Source: Prosthecobacter debontii
Lineage (GTDB): Bacteria > Verrucomicrobiota > Verrucomicrobiia > Verrucomicrobiales > Akkermansiaceae
DNA length: 13,373 nt
Assembly (NCBI GenBank): GCA_945885485.1
Contig: CAMCYT010000053.1
Location: 1 to 13,373, forward strand
Reading direction: 5' to 3'
Part shown: positions 1 to 8,048 of the stretch, piece by piece
How the letters are laid out: every line of letters starts with the position of its first letter
Position numbering within the stretch: position 1 is the first letter of the stretch
The notes under the pieces: model-generated
Told to the model about the DNA's origin: nothing
What the model saw: only the letters and a program-made list of their open reading frames with translations
The model's database searches: none
Position numbers and translations under genes: made by a program

Positions 1-473
1 AGATGCAGGATCCGAAAAAGGACATCCACATCTACATCAACAGCCCCGGCGGTTCCGTCACGGCCGGCCTCGCGATGTATGACACGATGCAGTTCCTCAC
101 CTGTGACGTGAACACCTACTGCATCGGCATCGCCGCCTCCATGGGTTCCGTGCTGCTCACCGCCGGCACGAAAGGCAAGCGCTTCTGCCTGCCGAACTCC
201 CACGTGATGATCCACCAGGTTTCCGGCGGCGCATCCGGCACCGCCTCCGATGTGGAGCGCACGATCGGCTTCATGTTCAACCTGAAGAAACGCCTCAACG
301 GCATCCTCGCCAAGCACACCGGCAAGACCGTCGAGGAGGTCGAGCACGACTCCGACCGCGACAACTACATGACCGCCGAGCAATCCGTCGCCTACGGCCT
401 CGTGGACAAGGTCCTGGAGTCTCGCAAACAGCTCCCCGACGCCATCCAGGCCGAGATCGAGAAAAAGGACTGA
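1..473 (+). CDS. clpP: ATP-dependent Clp protease proteolytic subunit ClpP (5' end missing)
   Basis: This is the serine peptidase subunit of the cytosolic Clp protease. It forms a double heptameric barrel that degrades proteins fed in by ClpX or ClpA/C. The reading frame is already open at the window edge: bases 1-2 finish a codon and the ATG at 3 is probably internal, because the visible protein begins at the family's conserved DPxKDI..YINSPGGSVTAG segment. About 156 residues remain of a usual total near 200, so the N-terminal axial loop region is missing. Counting from that ATG, the catalytic triad is Ser46 in GIAASMGS, His71 in VMIHQ and Asp120 in DRDNYM. The C-terminal YGLVDKVLE segment is intact. 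The gene lies 49 bp upstream of clpX on the same strand, the common clpP-clpX order. Identification is secure; only the start is unseen. Confidence 0.97.
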   Translation, partial: MQDPKKDIHIYINSPGGSVTAGLAMYDTMQFLTCDVNTYCIGIAASMGSVLLTAGTKGKRFCLPNSHVMIHQVSGGASGTASDVERTIGFMFNLKKRLNGILAKHTGKTVEEVEHDSDRDNYMTAEQSVAYGLVDKVLESRKQLPDAIQAEIEKKD

Positions 474-480
474 CCGAAGA

Positions 481-522
481 TTCTAGCTTGGGGTTTAAAA
501 TTTAAAGTTTAGGGTTTCGACA
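481..522 (+). repeat. Heptamer-periodic leader of clpX
   Basis: The 42 bases before the clpX ATG divide exactly into six 7-base units, each starting with TT, at 481, 488, 495, 502, 509 and 516. Units 495 (TTAAAAT) and 502 (TTAAAGT) differ at one base, and unit 509 is TTAGGGT. By hand count, 20 of 35 positions match the base seven positions downstream, where about a quarter would be expected by chance. There is no good Shine-Dalgarno; an AGGG at 511-514 is the only purine candidate. Role unknown: a translation leader, a protein-binding array or a slippage product are all possible. Confidence 0.7.
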
Positions 523-1821
523 ATGGCTCGCGCATCCAATCTCACCATGTGTTCTTTCTGCGGAAAGAGCCACTCCGAGGTAAAAAAACTCATCGCCGGT
601 CCTGGCGTTTATATTTGCAACGAGTGCGTCGATGTCTGCGGCAACATTCTGGAGAAAGAACTCAACCAAGCCGATTCAGCGAACGGCAAAAAGCGTAAAA
701 GCAAAACCTCTCAGAACCGCGAGGACATCCCAACGCCTGCCGAACTCCTCGCCGAGCTAGATCAATACGTGATCGGCCAAGAAACCGCCAAACGCGTGCT
801 CTCAGTCGCCGTTTACAATCACTACCTCCGCCTCAATCAGGATAACTTCACAGTCTCCGCGGAATACAACGACGTCGAGATCGAGAAATCCAACGTCCTT
901 CTCTTAGGCTCAACCGGCTCCGGAAAAACCTTACTCGCCCGCACTCTTGCGCGCGTTCTCGACGTGCCGTTCTGCATCGTTGATGCCACCACCCTAACGG
1001 AAGCAGGCTACGTCGGTGAAGATGTCGAAAACATCATCCTCCGTTTGCTGCAAGCCGCGGAGTTCGATGTCGAGCGCGCCGAGCGCGGAATCATCTACGT
1101 CGATGAGATCGATAAAATCGGCCGCAAAACCGAGAACGTTTCCATCACCCGCGACGTTTCCGGCGAAGGCGTCCAGCAAGCACTTCTCAAAATTCTTGAA
1201 GGCACCATCTGCAACGTCCCACCACAAGGTGGCCGCAAACACCCGCAACAGGAATACATCCAGATCAACACCGAGAAAATTCTCTTCGTCTGCGGTGGCG
1301 CATTCGTCGGCCTCGAGGACATCGTCCGCCGCCGCCTCGGTAGCAAAACTCTCGGTTTCCACTCGGACAACCAAGCCAACGATCTCGACGAAAAAACCTC
1401 AAAAATTCTCGAGCGCGTCCTCCCGGAAGACCTGCTTCACTTCGGCTTGATTCCGGAATTCATCGGTCGCCTCCCCGTCATCACCGCCCTGCGCAAACTC
1501 ACCGAGGACGAACTCGTCAAAATCCTCACCGAGCCGAAAAATGCTTTGGTCAAACAATACGCCAAACAACTCGCGCTCAATAACGTGAAACTCAACATTT
1601 CACGCGATGCCCTCCGCGCCATTGCCCACCAAGCCGTCGAACGCGGCACCGGCGCCCGCGCCCTACGCTCCATTTTCGAAAAAATGATGCTGGATGTCAT
1701 GTTCGAAGTCCCTTCACGCGGCGACATCGAAGAAGTCACCATCAGTCGCCAAGTTGTTGAAGGTTCCAAATCCCCCTCCCTCCGCCGCCGCAAGGCAAAG
1801 GATAAGGAAGACGCCGCGTAG
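523..1821 (+). CDS. clpX: ATP-dependent Clp protease ATP-binding subunit ClpX
   Basis: This is the AAA+ unfoldase that recognises tagged substrates, unfolds them with ATP and threads them into ClpP. All family landmarks are present in 432 residues. The N-terminal C4 zinc-binding domain uses Cys10, Cys13, Cys32 and Cys35. Walker A is GSTGSGKT at 129-136, the GYVG pore-1 loop is at 162-165, and Walker B with DEID is at 190-197. The RKH pore loop is at 238-240. An LGF tripeptide at 277-279 sits where the ClpP-docking IGF loop belongs. The sensor-2 GAR motif is near 377-379. The length is normal, with a short basic and acidic tail after residue 415. It follows clpP by 49 bp, so co-transcription is likely. 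The ATG at 523 starts the conserved zinc domain at the right distance. It converges with the glycosidase gene, whose stop is 52 bp away. Confidence 0.98.
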   Translation: MARASNLTMCSFCGKSHSEVKKLIAGPGVYICNECVDVCGNILEKELNQADSANGKKRKSKTSQNREDIPTPAELLAELDQYVIGQETAKRVLSVAVYNHYLRLNQDNFTVSAEYNDVEIEKSNVLLLGSTGSGKTLLARTLARVLDVPFCIVDATTLTEAGYVGEDVENIILRLLQAAEFDVERAERGIIYVDEIDKIGRKTENVSITRDVSGEGVQQALLKILEGTICNVPPQGGRKHPQQEYIQINTEKILFVCGGAFVGLEDIVRRRLGSKTLGFHSDNQANDLDEKTSKILERVLPEDLLHFGLIPEFIGRLPVITALRKLTEDELVKILTEPKNALVKQYAKQLALNNVKLNISRDALRAIAHQAVERGTGARALRSIFEKMMLDVMFEVPSRGDIEEVTISRQVVEGSKSPSLRRRKAKDKEDAA

Positions 1822-1873
1822 GCGGGTTGTTATGATGTCTTCTGCCTGAGCTTAGTTGCTCCTAACAGCTACT

Positions 1874-4243
1874 TCATTTTTTCCAAGTCAACGACCATTG
1901 GACATCGGCGGTAGATTCAGAGATTAGAGTGAGTTTCACTAAATTTCCCTCACTACTGACTTTAGCACTACCGGAGGAAGCGGTGGTTTTCGCCGACAAA
2001 TGACCGTTGGCAGCAATAGTCAGGATGAGTGGTTCCCCTGCCGCCACGCGGGTGGCGCCGGCGAGTGTTAGAGAGTCGGCATTCCAATTCACTTGATCGA
2101 GCATACCCTGCATGATGTGACGATTGGTGGAGAGAACCTGCGGTCGCTCCAGTTTGCGGCGCAGCGAGTAGACAAGGGATTGAAGTGGCTTGAGCGGACG
2201 AGATACACGGCCGTTGCCAGAAATTTCGCCGAGAAATTCGTCGTTCCAGAAATCGTGGAGGTAATAGGTGGCCGCAGCATCAAGTCCGAGCGAACCGGAG
2301 TCCGATTGATCACCGGAAAGAGGAGCAGTGATGGCGCGGGCTTCGTCGTGATTGTTAGAAATAATGAGCTGCGCGCTATCGGTATCGTTAGCATAAACAT
2401 AGACTGAAGGATCGTCCGGAGCGGCGGAAAGCATGTCGACTGGCCGGAACGAACGAGTACCTTTAAGCAATGGATAGAGGCGAGTGAGGTCATGTTGTTC
2501 CGCAGGCGTCATGCGACCGAACGAGGTGCCGAGTTCAAGCCGTCCGGAAAGCAGGCCGACGAGGGTAAGCATGGTGCGGCGAGCATCGATATCCATGCCT
2601 TTGAACGATTTTCCATCGGGGTAGTAGCCAAAGACGCTACGGTTCTTATACCAACGCAGACCCATACGTGAGGCCATTTCGGGCTCGAAGTGGGAGGAGT
2701 CGAACCAAATACGTTGAAGATCGATGATGCCAGCAGTGACGTCGAGCATGGGAGTGCCGTATTCGCCGAGGTTGCGCTCGTGGATAAAAGCCCCGTAGCC
2801 TAGGCCTTCGCGACAGATCTCGAAGACCTTGCGATAGGCGGTGGTGGTGGTTTGGGTTTCATCCTTGAAACCACCTGTTGGGATCCATGCGCTTTCAGGA
2901 TAATCGAACTTGATGCCTTGCAAACCTTGTTGCGCGAGGCGTTTCCACATGGCGAGGGTGTACGCTTGAAACTCAGGGTTGGTGAAATCAAATTTCACAA
3001 ATGGCATGTGGTGGGCGTGTTCGGAGTGAAGGCGCGAGATATCGCCGCGCATCATCCACTCGGGGTGAGCGAGCGCGAAGTCATTCGAAGGCATGTTACT
3101 CTGAATGTAGGTGAATGGAATGCCGCCCAACTCGCGAATCTTGCCGCAGAATTTCCCGAAGGTCTCATAGGGCGGTGTGAGCGAGCCGTATTTCGCCCAG
3201 GTTTCATCATTCCACCATCCCTGCTGGGTGTTGCCGTATTGCTGATTACAATAGAAGTCGGGCTCAAGACGGATGGCGACTGGGGTGTATTCCAAGAGAC
3301 CCGATTTAACTGCGAGCTCCATTTGATCAACGAGGGCTGTCGAATTGTTGATCGACTTGCCTTCGCCGTAGCCCTGCTGCGAGACGAGCCAGCCGCAGAG
3401 GGTTGGAAAATCGTAGGGTTTGGGGTTCGCCTTGTTGGCGGTGCGCATGGCCATGCCGTAGGCTTCAAGCGAGGCGAATGGATCGCTGGTGACGATGTCG
3501 AGAAATACCGTGTCAACCGCATCATAGGTGGTTCCGGGAGGAATGAGTTTGCCGATGGGATCTTCGATGGTGATCGATAATTCCGATTTCTTTTCATCCA
3601 AGATAATTCGGCGGAGGAACTCACGGTAACGCAATCCACCGGCGACAAGCGATTGGCGGTGCCCATCGATTTTTCCGGTGACAAGAATGTTGTTGTGCGC
3701 ATCGATGGCCGCTTTGTTTTCCACACGGTTGACCTGGGCACCCGCGCCGCCACGCAAGACCTGAGGCTGGGTGAGTTTTTTCCCTGGTAAAAAAGCAGCC
3801 TTCTCGATCACTCCAATGCGGGCAACACGCATCGGAAACTCACGCTGATTGGTGATAGAAAAACCGATTACAGCGAAGGGCTGCCCGTCATAGACCGTGA
3901 GATGCAGTGTTTTCAACGGGGCGTAGCCGCCACCGGGTGTCTCCGTGATGGATAATGTCCGACCTTTGCCAAAATCATCATTCACCTCCGACTGCTTCCA
4001 TGTTCGGGTAACATCGGCCGGTTTTTTCCAACCAGTTTCATCCACAGTGAACCGGGCCCTAGTAAAGACGTCAATATTCGAGACTTTTTTGGCAGCAGAC
4101 CAAGTGCCGGATTTGAGATTGTAAGTGAGCTTGAACGCGTCGTTAGTAATCGAAAGTTGGTCGGCGGATTGCGTGACTTCAACCGCGTGAAGCGGACACA
4201 TGGAGAGCGCGGCTAAGGCAGCAACGAGGAATCGATTTTTCAT
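1874..4243 (-). CDS. Secreted clan GH-D-like glycoside hydrolase (alpha-galactosidase-like)
   Basis: This is a predicted exported enzyme of 789 residues that probably hydrolyses alpha-linked sugars. The ATG at 4243 is chosen because it begins a clear signal peptide: basic MKNR, a hydrophobic core, then PLHA with likely cleavage after residue 20. A TTG further upstream would bury it. The N-terminal part to about residue 270 looks like a beta-sandwich. The middle looks like a TIM barrel: GIKFDYPESAW at 443-453 resembles the K-x-D nucleophile strand of GH27/GH36 enzymes and makes Asp447 the candidate nucleophile. The later acid near DLQRIWFDSSHFEP (about 508-520) is a possible acid/base region. 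A C-terminal beta domain ends in a short all-beta appendix. The enzyme class is inferred from motif and architecture; the exact family and substrate are unsure, and GH31/GH97-like folds are alternatives. It is a lone gene between two + strand groups. Confidence 0.65.
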   Translation of the reverse strand: MKNRFLVAALAALSMCPLHAVEVTQSADQLSITNDAFKLTYNLKSGTWSAAKKVSNIDVFTRARFTVDETGWKKPADVTRTWKQSEVNDDFGKGRTLSITETPGGGYAPLKTLHLTVYDGQPFAVIGFSITNQREFPMRVARIGVIEKAAFLPGKKLTQPQVLRGGAGAQVNRVENKAAIDAHNNILVTGKIDGHRQSLVAGGLRYREFLRRIILDEKKSELSITIEDPIGKLIPPGTTYDAVDTVFLDIVTSDPFASLEAYGMAMRTANKANPKPYDFPTLCGWLVSQQGYGEGKSINNSTALVDQMELAVKSGLLEYTPVAIRLEPDFYCNQQYGNTQQGWWNDETWAKYGSLTPPYETFGKFCGKIRELGGIPFTYIQSNMPSNDFALAHPEWMMRGDISRLHSEHAHHMPFVKFDFTNPEFQAYTLAMWKRLAQQGLQGIKFDYPESAWIPTGGFKDETQTTTTAYRKVFEICREGLGYGAFIHERNLGEYGTPMLDVTAGIIDLQRIWFDSSHFEPEMASRMGLRWYKNRSVFGYYPDGKSFKGMDIDARRTMLTLVGLLSGRLELGTSFGRMTPAEQHDLTRLYPLLKGTRSFRPVDMLSAAPDDPSVYVYANDTDSAQLIISNNHDEARAITAPLSGDQSDSGSLGLDAAATYYLHDFWNDEFLGEISGNGRVSRPLKPLQSLVYSLRRKLERPQVLSTNRHIMQGMLDQVNWNADSLTLAGATRVAAGEPLILTIAANGHLSAKTTASSGSAKVSSEGNLVKLTLISESTADVQWSLTWKK

Positions 4244-4354
4244 GTCAGGTTTGGTGGCTTCTTGGTTTGCCTTTTTAAAATGGCTTCCGCTCAGATACGA
4301 TGTGATGAACGACAATCCATCAGATTCCGCAATTCAATGATAGTGGTGTCATTT

Positions 4355-4388
4355 TTGATAGCTTGGATCAAGGATTTCATTTGATCAA
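4355..4388. promoter_or_regulatory. Operator-like inverted repeats between divergent genes
   Basis: The 270-bp gap between the glycosidase start (4243, -) and the ABC ATPase start (4514, +) contains TTGAT at 4355-4359 paired with ATCAA at 4367-4371. A second, perfect palindrome TTGATCAA lies at 4381-4388. Repeated TTGAT/ATCAA half-sites in a divergent intergenic region fit binding sites for a dimeric regulator, perhaps of the sugar-enzyme gene. No regulator gene is nearby and no convincing -35/-10 pair could be placed, so this is tentative. Confidence 0.25.
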
Positions 4389-4436
4389 TCTGGGGTTGGA
4401 GCACTCACCCTCATTTTTCTTAAAATTTTGTAAACA

Positions 4437-4513
4437 AATCTCAATTCCGGTGTCGCAAATTTATGAGATCGGAATAAAAACACAGCCCAAACCATTTTAA
4501 ATCAGCCATCCCC
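4437..4513 (+). repeat. Weak heptamer-periodic leader of the ABC ATPase gene
   Basis: Dividing the 77 bases before the ATG at 4514 into eleven 7-base units gives T at the third position in seven units and C or T at the fourth in eight. Examples are AATCTCA at 4437, AATTTAT at 4458 and AATCAGC at 4500. The middle units do not fit. The pattern matches the AAYYNNN form of the stronger leaders, but alone it would not be convincing. No Shine-Dalgarno is present. Confidence 0.35.
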
Positions 4514-5239
4514 ATGATCGAAGTCGTCAATATCAGCAAACATTTCGGAACGAAGCTCGCCGTCGATAATCTCTCATTCACGGTCAAAAAAGGCGAAGTT
4601 CTCGGCTTCCTCGGACCCAACGGTGCTGGAAAATCCACCACGATGCGCATGGTCACCGGTTTCCTCCCACCCTCCTCTGGCGACGCTAAAGTCTGCGGCA
4701 TTTCCATCACCGAAAATCCCTACGAGGCGAAAACCAAGATCGGATACCTCCCGGAATCCGCACCACTTTACAATGATATGACGGTCATCGGCTTCCTGAA
4801 TTTCTGCGCCAATGTTCGTAAACTCTCCGGTTCAGCGAAAAATGATGCGGTCGAAAAAGCGATCGAAACCTGCTTCCTCACCAGCGTCGCTCACCAATCC
4901 ATCGATACTCTTTCTAAAGGCTACCGCCATCGCACCTGCCTCGCCCAAGCCTTACTCCACGATCCGGAAGTTCTCATTCTCGACGAACCCACCGACGGCC
5001 TCGACCCCAACCAAAAATACGAAGTCCGCCAACTCATCAAACGCCTCGGCAAAGACAAAGCCATCCTGTTTTCCACGCACATCCTAGAAGAAGTCGAAGC
5101 CGCTTGCACCCGCGCGGTCATCGTGGATCGCGGAAGAATCGTGGCTGATGGCACACCTGCCGAACTCATCGCCCAAGCCCCAAACAGCTCCCTAACAGAA
5201 CTCTTCCGCAAAGTCACCACCACCGACACCGCCGCTTAA
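4514..5239 (+). CDS. ABC transporter ATP-binding protein, GldA-like
   Basis: This is the nucleotide-binding subunit of an ABC-2 type exporter, acting on the cytoplasmic face of the inner membrane. At 241 residues it is a single complete ABC domain. Walker A is GPNGAGKST at 34-42. The YLPE segment at 78-81 stands in the Q-loop position, as in GldA-type ATPases. The signature is LSKGY at 133-137, Walker B is LILDEP at 154-159 with catalytic Glu158, the D-loop is GLDP at 162-165 and the switch His is His189. It starts a run of four + strand genes (ATPase, permease, GldG-like, DUF4340) with gaps of 43-89 bp, which points to a shared transcript and one complex. The transported substrate cannot be read from the sequence. 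Confidence 0.92.
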   Translation: MIEVVNISKHFGTKLAVDNLSFTVKKGEVLGFLGPNGAGKSTTMRMVTGFLPPSSGDAKVCGISITENPYEAKTKIGYLPESAPLYNDMTVIGFLNFCANVRKLSGSAKNDAVEKAIETCFLTSVAHQSIDTLSKGYRHRTCLAQALLHDPEVLILDEPTDGLDPNQKYEVRQLIKRLGKDKAILFSTHILEEVEAACTRAVIVDRGRIVADGTPAELIAQAPNSSLTELFRKVTTTDTAA

Positions 5240-5263
5240 TTGTAAGCCACACAACCCAAGTCT

Positions 5264-5297
5264 TCCTGAAAACTTTCAACTGAAACCTAGCAAACTG
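5264..5297 (+). repeat. Heptamer-periodic leader of the ABC-2 permease gene
   Basis: In the 58-bp gap, AACT at 5271 recurs at 5278 and as ACCT at 5285, then again as AACT at 5293 with one extra base. This is a spacing of 7, 7 and 8 that ends next to the ATG at 5298. No Shine-Dalgarno is visible. It fits the AAYYNNN heptamer type of the other leaders. Confidence 0.45.
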
Positions 5298-6026
5298 ATG
5301 AATACGCTCACCATCTACCTCCGCGAATTAAAATCCTACTTCGCCCAGCCCACCGCTTACGCGCTCATTGTCATCTTCGTATTCCTCTCTCTTGGCCTGA
5401 CTTTCACCTTCGGAGCATTTATGCGAACCGGCGACCTCTCCCTCTTCTATTTCTTCTTCTATCATCCATGGCTTTACATGCTCCTTGCTCCTGCCATCTC
5501 GATGAAACTTTGGGCAGATGAACAACGCAACGGCACCATCGAACTGCTAGGAACTTTCCCAGTTTCCACATGGTCCATCATCGCTGGGAAATTTCTCGCC
5601 GCCGCCACGGTTTCACTCGTCGCCCTGTTGCTGACATTCCCTATGGTTATCACGGTCAACTTCCTCGGCAACCCCGATAACGTCGCAATCATTTCCAGCT
5701 ACATCGGCTCTTTCCTTGTCTGCTGCACTTTTATCGCCATCACCATGCTAGTTTCAGCATTCACACGTGACCAAGTGGTTTGCCTCATCGTATCCGTTAC
5801 CATCTGTACAATCATGGTTCTCTGCGGTTATGAACCCGTCACCACCGAACTCGCAAAAGCCACCTCCCCAGGCACTGCGGAGGCCGTCGCATCTCTAAGC
5901 GTATGGAGTCAATTCGCCTCCCTCGAGCGTGGCATGTTCCGCCTCCAAGACTTCATCTGGTTTGCAAGCTTCATCAGTATCAGCCTCATCGGCACCTCCA
6001 CCATTCTCAGCGCCAAACGCGCTTAA
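5298..6026 (+). CDS. ABC-2 type transporter permease, GldF-like
   Basis: This is the integral membrane subunit partnering the upstream ATPase. The 242 residues contain about six hydrophobic segments, near 20-40, 55-70, 98-122, 130-153, 158-178 and 217-237. An amphipathic N-terminus (RELKSYFAQPTAY) is typical of ABC-2 permeases. The cytosolic loop MKLWADEQRNGTIELLGTFPVS (69-90) matches the characteristic E-x-x-x-GT-ELL-x-x-PV region of GldF-type permeases, and the GMFRLQDFIWFASF stretch before the last helix is also family-like. The length is normal. It lies 58 bp after the ATPase and 89 bp before the GldG-like gene. In Bacteroidota the homologues support gliding; here the role is more likely general export or envelope maintenance. 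Confidence 0.88.
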   Translation: MNTLTIYLRELKSYFAQPTAYALIVIFVFLSLGLTFTFGAFMRTGDLSLFYFFFYHPWLYMLLAPAISMKLWADEQRNGTIELLGTFPVSTWSIIAGKFLAAATVSLVALLLTFPMVITVNFLGNPDNVAIISSYIGSFLVCCTFIAITMLVSAFTRDQVVCLIVSVTICTIMVLCGYEPVTTELAKATSPGTAEAVASLSVWSQFASLERGMFRLQDFIWFASFISISLIGTSTILSAKRA

Positions 6027-6115
6027 TTTTTAACTCTCAATCTCCAACTTCCAATCCACCCAAAGCACCCATTCATCATTCTTCCTTGATAGTTGAACTT
6101 TGAATTTTGAAATTT
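6025..6115 (+). repeat. Thirteen-unit heptamer-periodic leader of the GldG-like gene
   Basis: The 91 bases before the ATG at 6116 form 13 consecutive 7-base units, the first overlapping the permease stop. The first five begin with AA at 6025, 6032, 6039, 6046 and 6053, for example AACTCTC at 6032 and AACTTCC at 6046. The last seven, from 6067, all end in TT, and the final four begin with GA: GAACTTT at 6095, GAATTTT at 6102, GAAATTT at 6109. The last four units keep 16 of 21 bases at lag 7. The phase runs cleanly into ATG 6116 rather than the TTG at 6107. No Shine-Dalgarno is present. Confidence 0.7.
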
Positions 6116-8005
6116 ATGAAATCCCCAATCACCCGCGCCACCCTCGGCATCATCGCCCTTGTCGCCATCGTTATTCTCGCGAACTGGCTGATCTCTCTAA
6201 CACCTTACGGAAATCGTGGAGCCGACTTCACGGAAAACAAAATTCATACGCTTTCCGATGGCACCAAATCCATCCTCGGTGAACTAGACACGCCCGTCGT
6301 CATCCGCTACTATGCTTCTCGTAGTAGCGATTACATGCCGGAACAATTGAAAGTCCACCTCCGCCGCGTCGATGACCTTCTCAAGGAATACGCCAACCTT
6401 TCCAACGGAAAACTACGCATCGAAAATCTCGATCCGCAACCCGATACCGATGCCGAAGATTCCGCGAATCTCGATGAAATTTCCGGACAACGCATCAATG
6501 AGGATAATCTCTACCTCGGCATGGCAATCACGGCTTTGGATAAAAAGGTCACACTGCCTTTCCTAAATCCTGAAGAGGAAACCATGTTGGAATACCAACT
6601 CTCAAAAGCCATTTCAGAAGTCTCAACTCCGGTAAAACCCGTGATTGGAATTATTACAGGGATTGATCTCGCAGGAGCTCCTGCAATGATGCCTGGCCAG
6701 CAGAGCCCACAGCCATGGGTCATTTACCAACAGCTCAAACAATCCTTCGAACTCCGAGATCTGGGAATGACTGCGCAAAAAATCGATCCGAACGAAATCA
6801 AAGTTCTGCTCGTTTTCCATCCTGCAGGAATTTCCCCACAAACCGAATACGCCATCGATCAATACCTCCTCGGTGGCGGAACGGTCGTCGCTTGCCTTGA
6901 TCCTCACTCCATCGCCGCACAAATGACAGGTGGAGGAAACCCCATGATGGGACAAGCCGGCACGCCGACTGCATCCACCCTACCCACACTGCTACCAGCA
7001 TGGGGCGTGAAATTCAATTCCCAACAAGTCGTCGCCGATCCCATCCACTACACCCCCTTCGGCGACGGTCGTGGCAGCGTCGCAGTCCTGAACCTCCCGC
7101 AAACTGCGATGCCTCAAAAAGACAGCGTCATCACCAAAAACCTTACCTCAATCACCCTTTACCTTCCCGGCGCATTTGAATTCACAGGTGACGGTGGTAT
7201 TGCCGTAAACTCATTGGTTCGCACATCCAAATCCGCCGGCTTTGTCGATCCCATCAAAGCCTCTCAGCTCGACCCATCCATTGAGAAAAAGGTCAAAGCC
7301 GAAAACACCGCTTTCGATCTTGTTACCTTCCTCTCCGGAAATTTCAAAACCGCCTTCCCCGACGGCAAACCGAAAAGCGAGACTCCCGAAGCCTCAGCCG
7401 AAGGCGAACCCAAAGACGCTCCGAAAGAAGAATCACTCAAACAAGCCGTGAAACTCGGCAACGTGTTCCTCATCGCGGATATCGATGCCTTCTATGATCG
7501 TTTCGCATACAATGTGCAAAACTTCAGCGGCATGCAAATGGCTAACCCTTCAAATGGAAACTCCGTCTTGCTTTTCAACATCATCGATCAAGCCGTCGGC
7601 TCAAAACACCTGATCGGTTCACGTTCGCGCGCCGCCACTCGCCGACCCTTCAATGTTATCAAAAAAATGGAGGATGAGTTCAAGGCACAAGTCGGCAAGA
7701 AAGTCGAAGATTTCGAAACTAAAAAGAAAGAAGCAGAAGCCAAGCTGCAGGAACTTCAAGTCCAAAAAACCCGCGGCAAAGAACTCTATTTATCTCCCGA
7801 GCAAGAAACAGAAATCGCGAAACTAACACAACAACAAGTTGAATACTCACGTCTCATACGCGAGCAAGAAAAAGAACTGCGCCGCAAGAAAGATAGGCTA
7901 GCCGGCAACATCACCCTCCTCAACGTCGCAGTCGTGCCGTCAATCGTCATCCTCTTCGGTCTCTTACTCCAGTTCATCCGCCGCTCTTACACGCGTGCCC
8001 GCTGA
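6116..8005 (+). CDS. GldG-like ABC transporter auxiliary protein
   Basis: This is a membrane-anchored periplasmic subunit that accompanies GldA/GldF-type transporters (ABC_transp_aux family). The ATG at 6116 is preferred, giving 629 residues; a TTG three codons earlier adds nothing. An N-terminal transmembrane helix at about 8-28 is followed by FTENKIHTLSDGTKSIL (38-54), the family's typical entry into the large extracytoplasmic domain. After about residue 380 comes a low-complexity charged linker rich in E, K, P and A. Residues near 510-595 are strongly charged and K/E/Q rich and probably form a coiled coil. A C-terminal helix at about 598-620 precedes a basic tail, so both ends are anchored in the inner membrane. 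The protein is probably co-transcribed with the permease upstream and DUF4340 protein downstream. The family role is known mainly from gliding motility in Bacteroidota; its cargo here is unknown. Confidence 0.88.
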   Translation: MKSPITRATLGIIALVAIVILANWLISLTPYGNRGADFTENKIHTLSDGTKSILGELDTPVVIRYYASRSSDYMPEQLKVHLRRVDDLLKEYANLSNGKLRIENLDPQPDTDAEDSANLDEISGQRINEDNLYLGMAITALDKKVTLPFLNPEEETMLEYQLSKAISEVSTPVKPVIGIITGIDLAGAPAMMPGQQSPQPWVIYQQLKQSFELRDLGMTAQKIDPNEIKVLLVFHPAGISPQTEYAIDQYLLGGGTVVACLDPHSIAAQMTGGGNPMMGQAGTPTASTLPTLLPAWGVKFNSQQVVADPIHYTPFGDGRGSVAVLNLPQTAMPQKDSVITKNLTSITLYLPGAFEFTGDGGIAVNSLVRTSKSAGFVDPIKASQLDPSIEKKVKAENTAFDLVTFLSGNFKTAFPDGKPKSETPEASAEGEPKDAPKEESLKQAVKLGNVFLIADIDAFYDRFAYNVQNFSGMQMANPSNGNSVLLFNIIDQAVGSKHLIGSRSRAATRRPFNVIKKMEDEFKAQVGKKVEDFETKKKEAEAKLQELQVQKTRGKELYLSPEQETEIAKLTQQQVEYSRLIREQEKELRRKKDRLAGNITLLNVAVVPSIVILFGLLLQFIRRSYTRAR

Positions 8006-8013
8006 TTTTCAAA

Positions 8014-8048
8014 ACCTTACAACTTAAAATTTCTAACATTAAAAAAAG
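8014..8048 (+). repeat. Heptamer-periodic leader of the DUF4340 gene
   Basis: The 43-bp gap contains 7-base units ending at the ATG (8049). AACTTAA at 8021, AATTTCT at 8028, AACATTA at 8035 and AAAAAAG at 8042 all begin with AA. ACCTTAC at 8014 is a weaker first unit. No Shine-Dalgarno sequence is present; the A-run with one G is the only purine stretch. Confidence 0.45.

Noticed and set aside
994..1374. Minus-strand open frame within clpX
   Set aside because: It is a shadow of the highly conserved ClpX AAA+ domain; its acidic, low-quality composition follows from the codon use of clpX.
2852..3580. A 242-codon plus-strand open frame
   Set aside because: It is antisense to the glycosidase, whose protein has a signal peptide and enzyme motifs; the plus-strand peptide shows no recognisable domain.
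4243..4315. Earlier TTG start for the glycosidase
   Set aside because: It adds 24 residues in front of a clean signal peptide that begins at the ATG at 4243.
6107..6115. TTG start for the GldG-like protein
   Set aside because: The ATG three codons later gives the normal N-terminal helix, and the heptamer register ends exactly at it.
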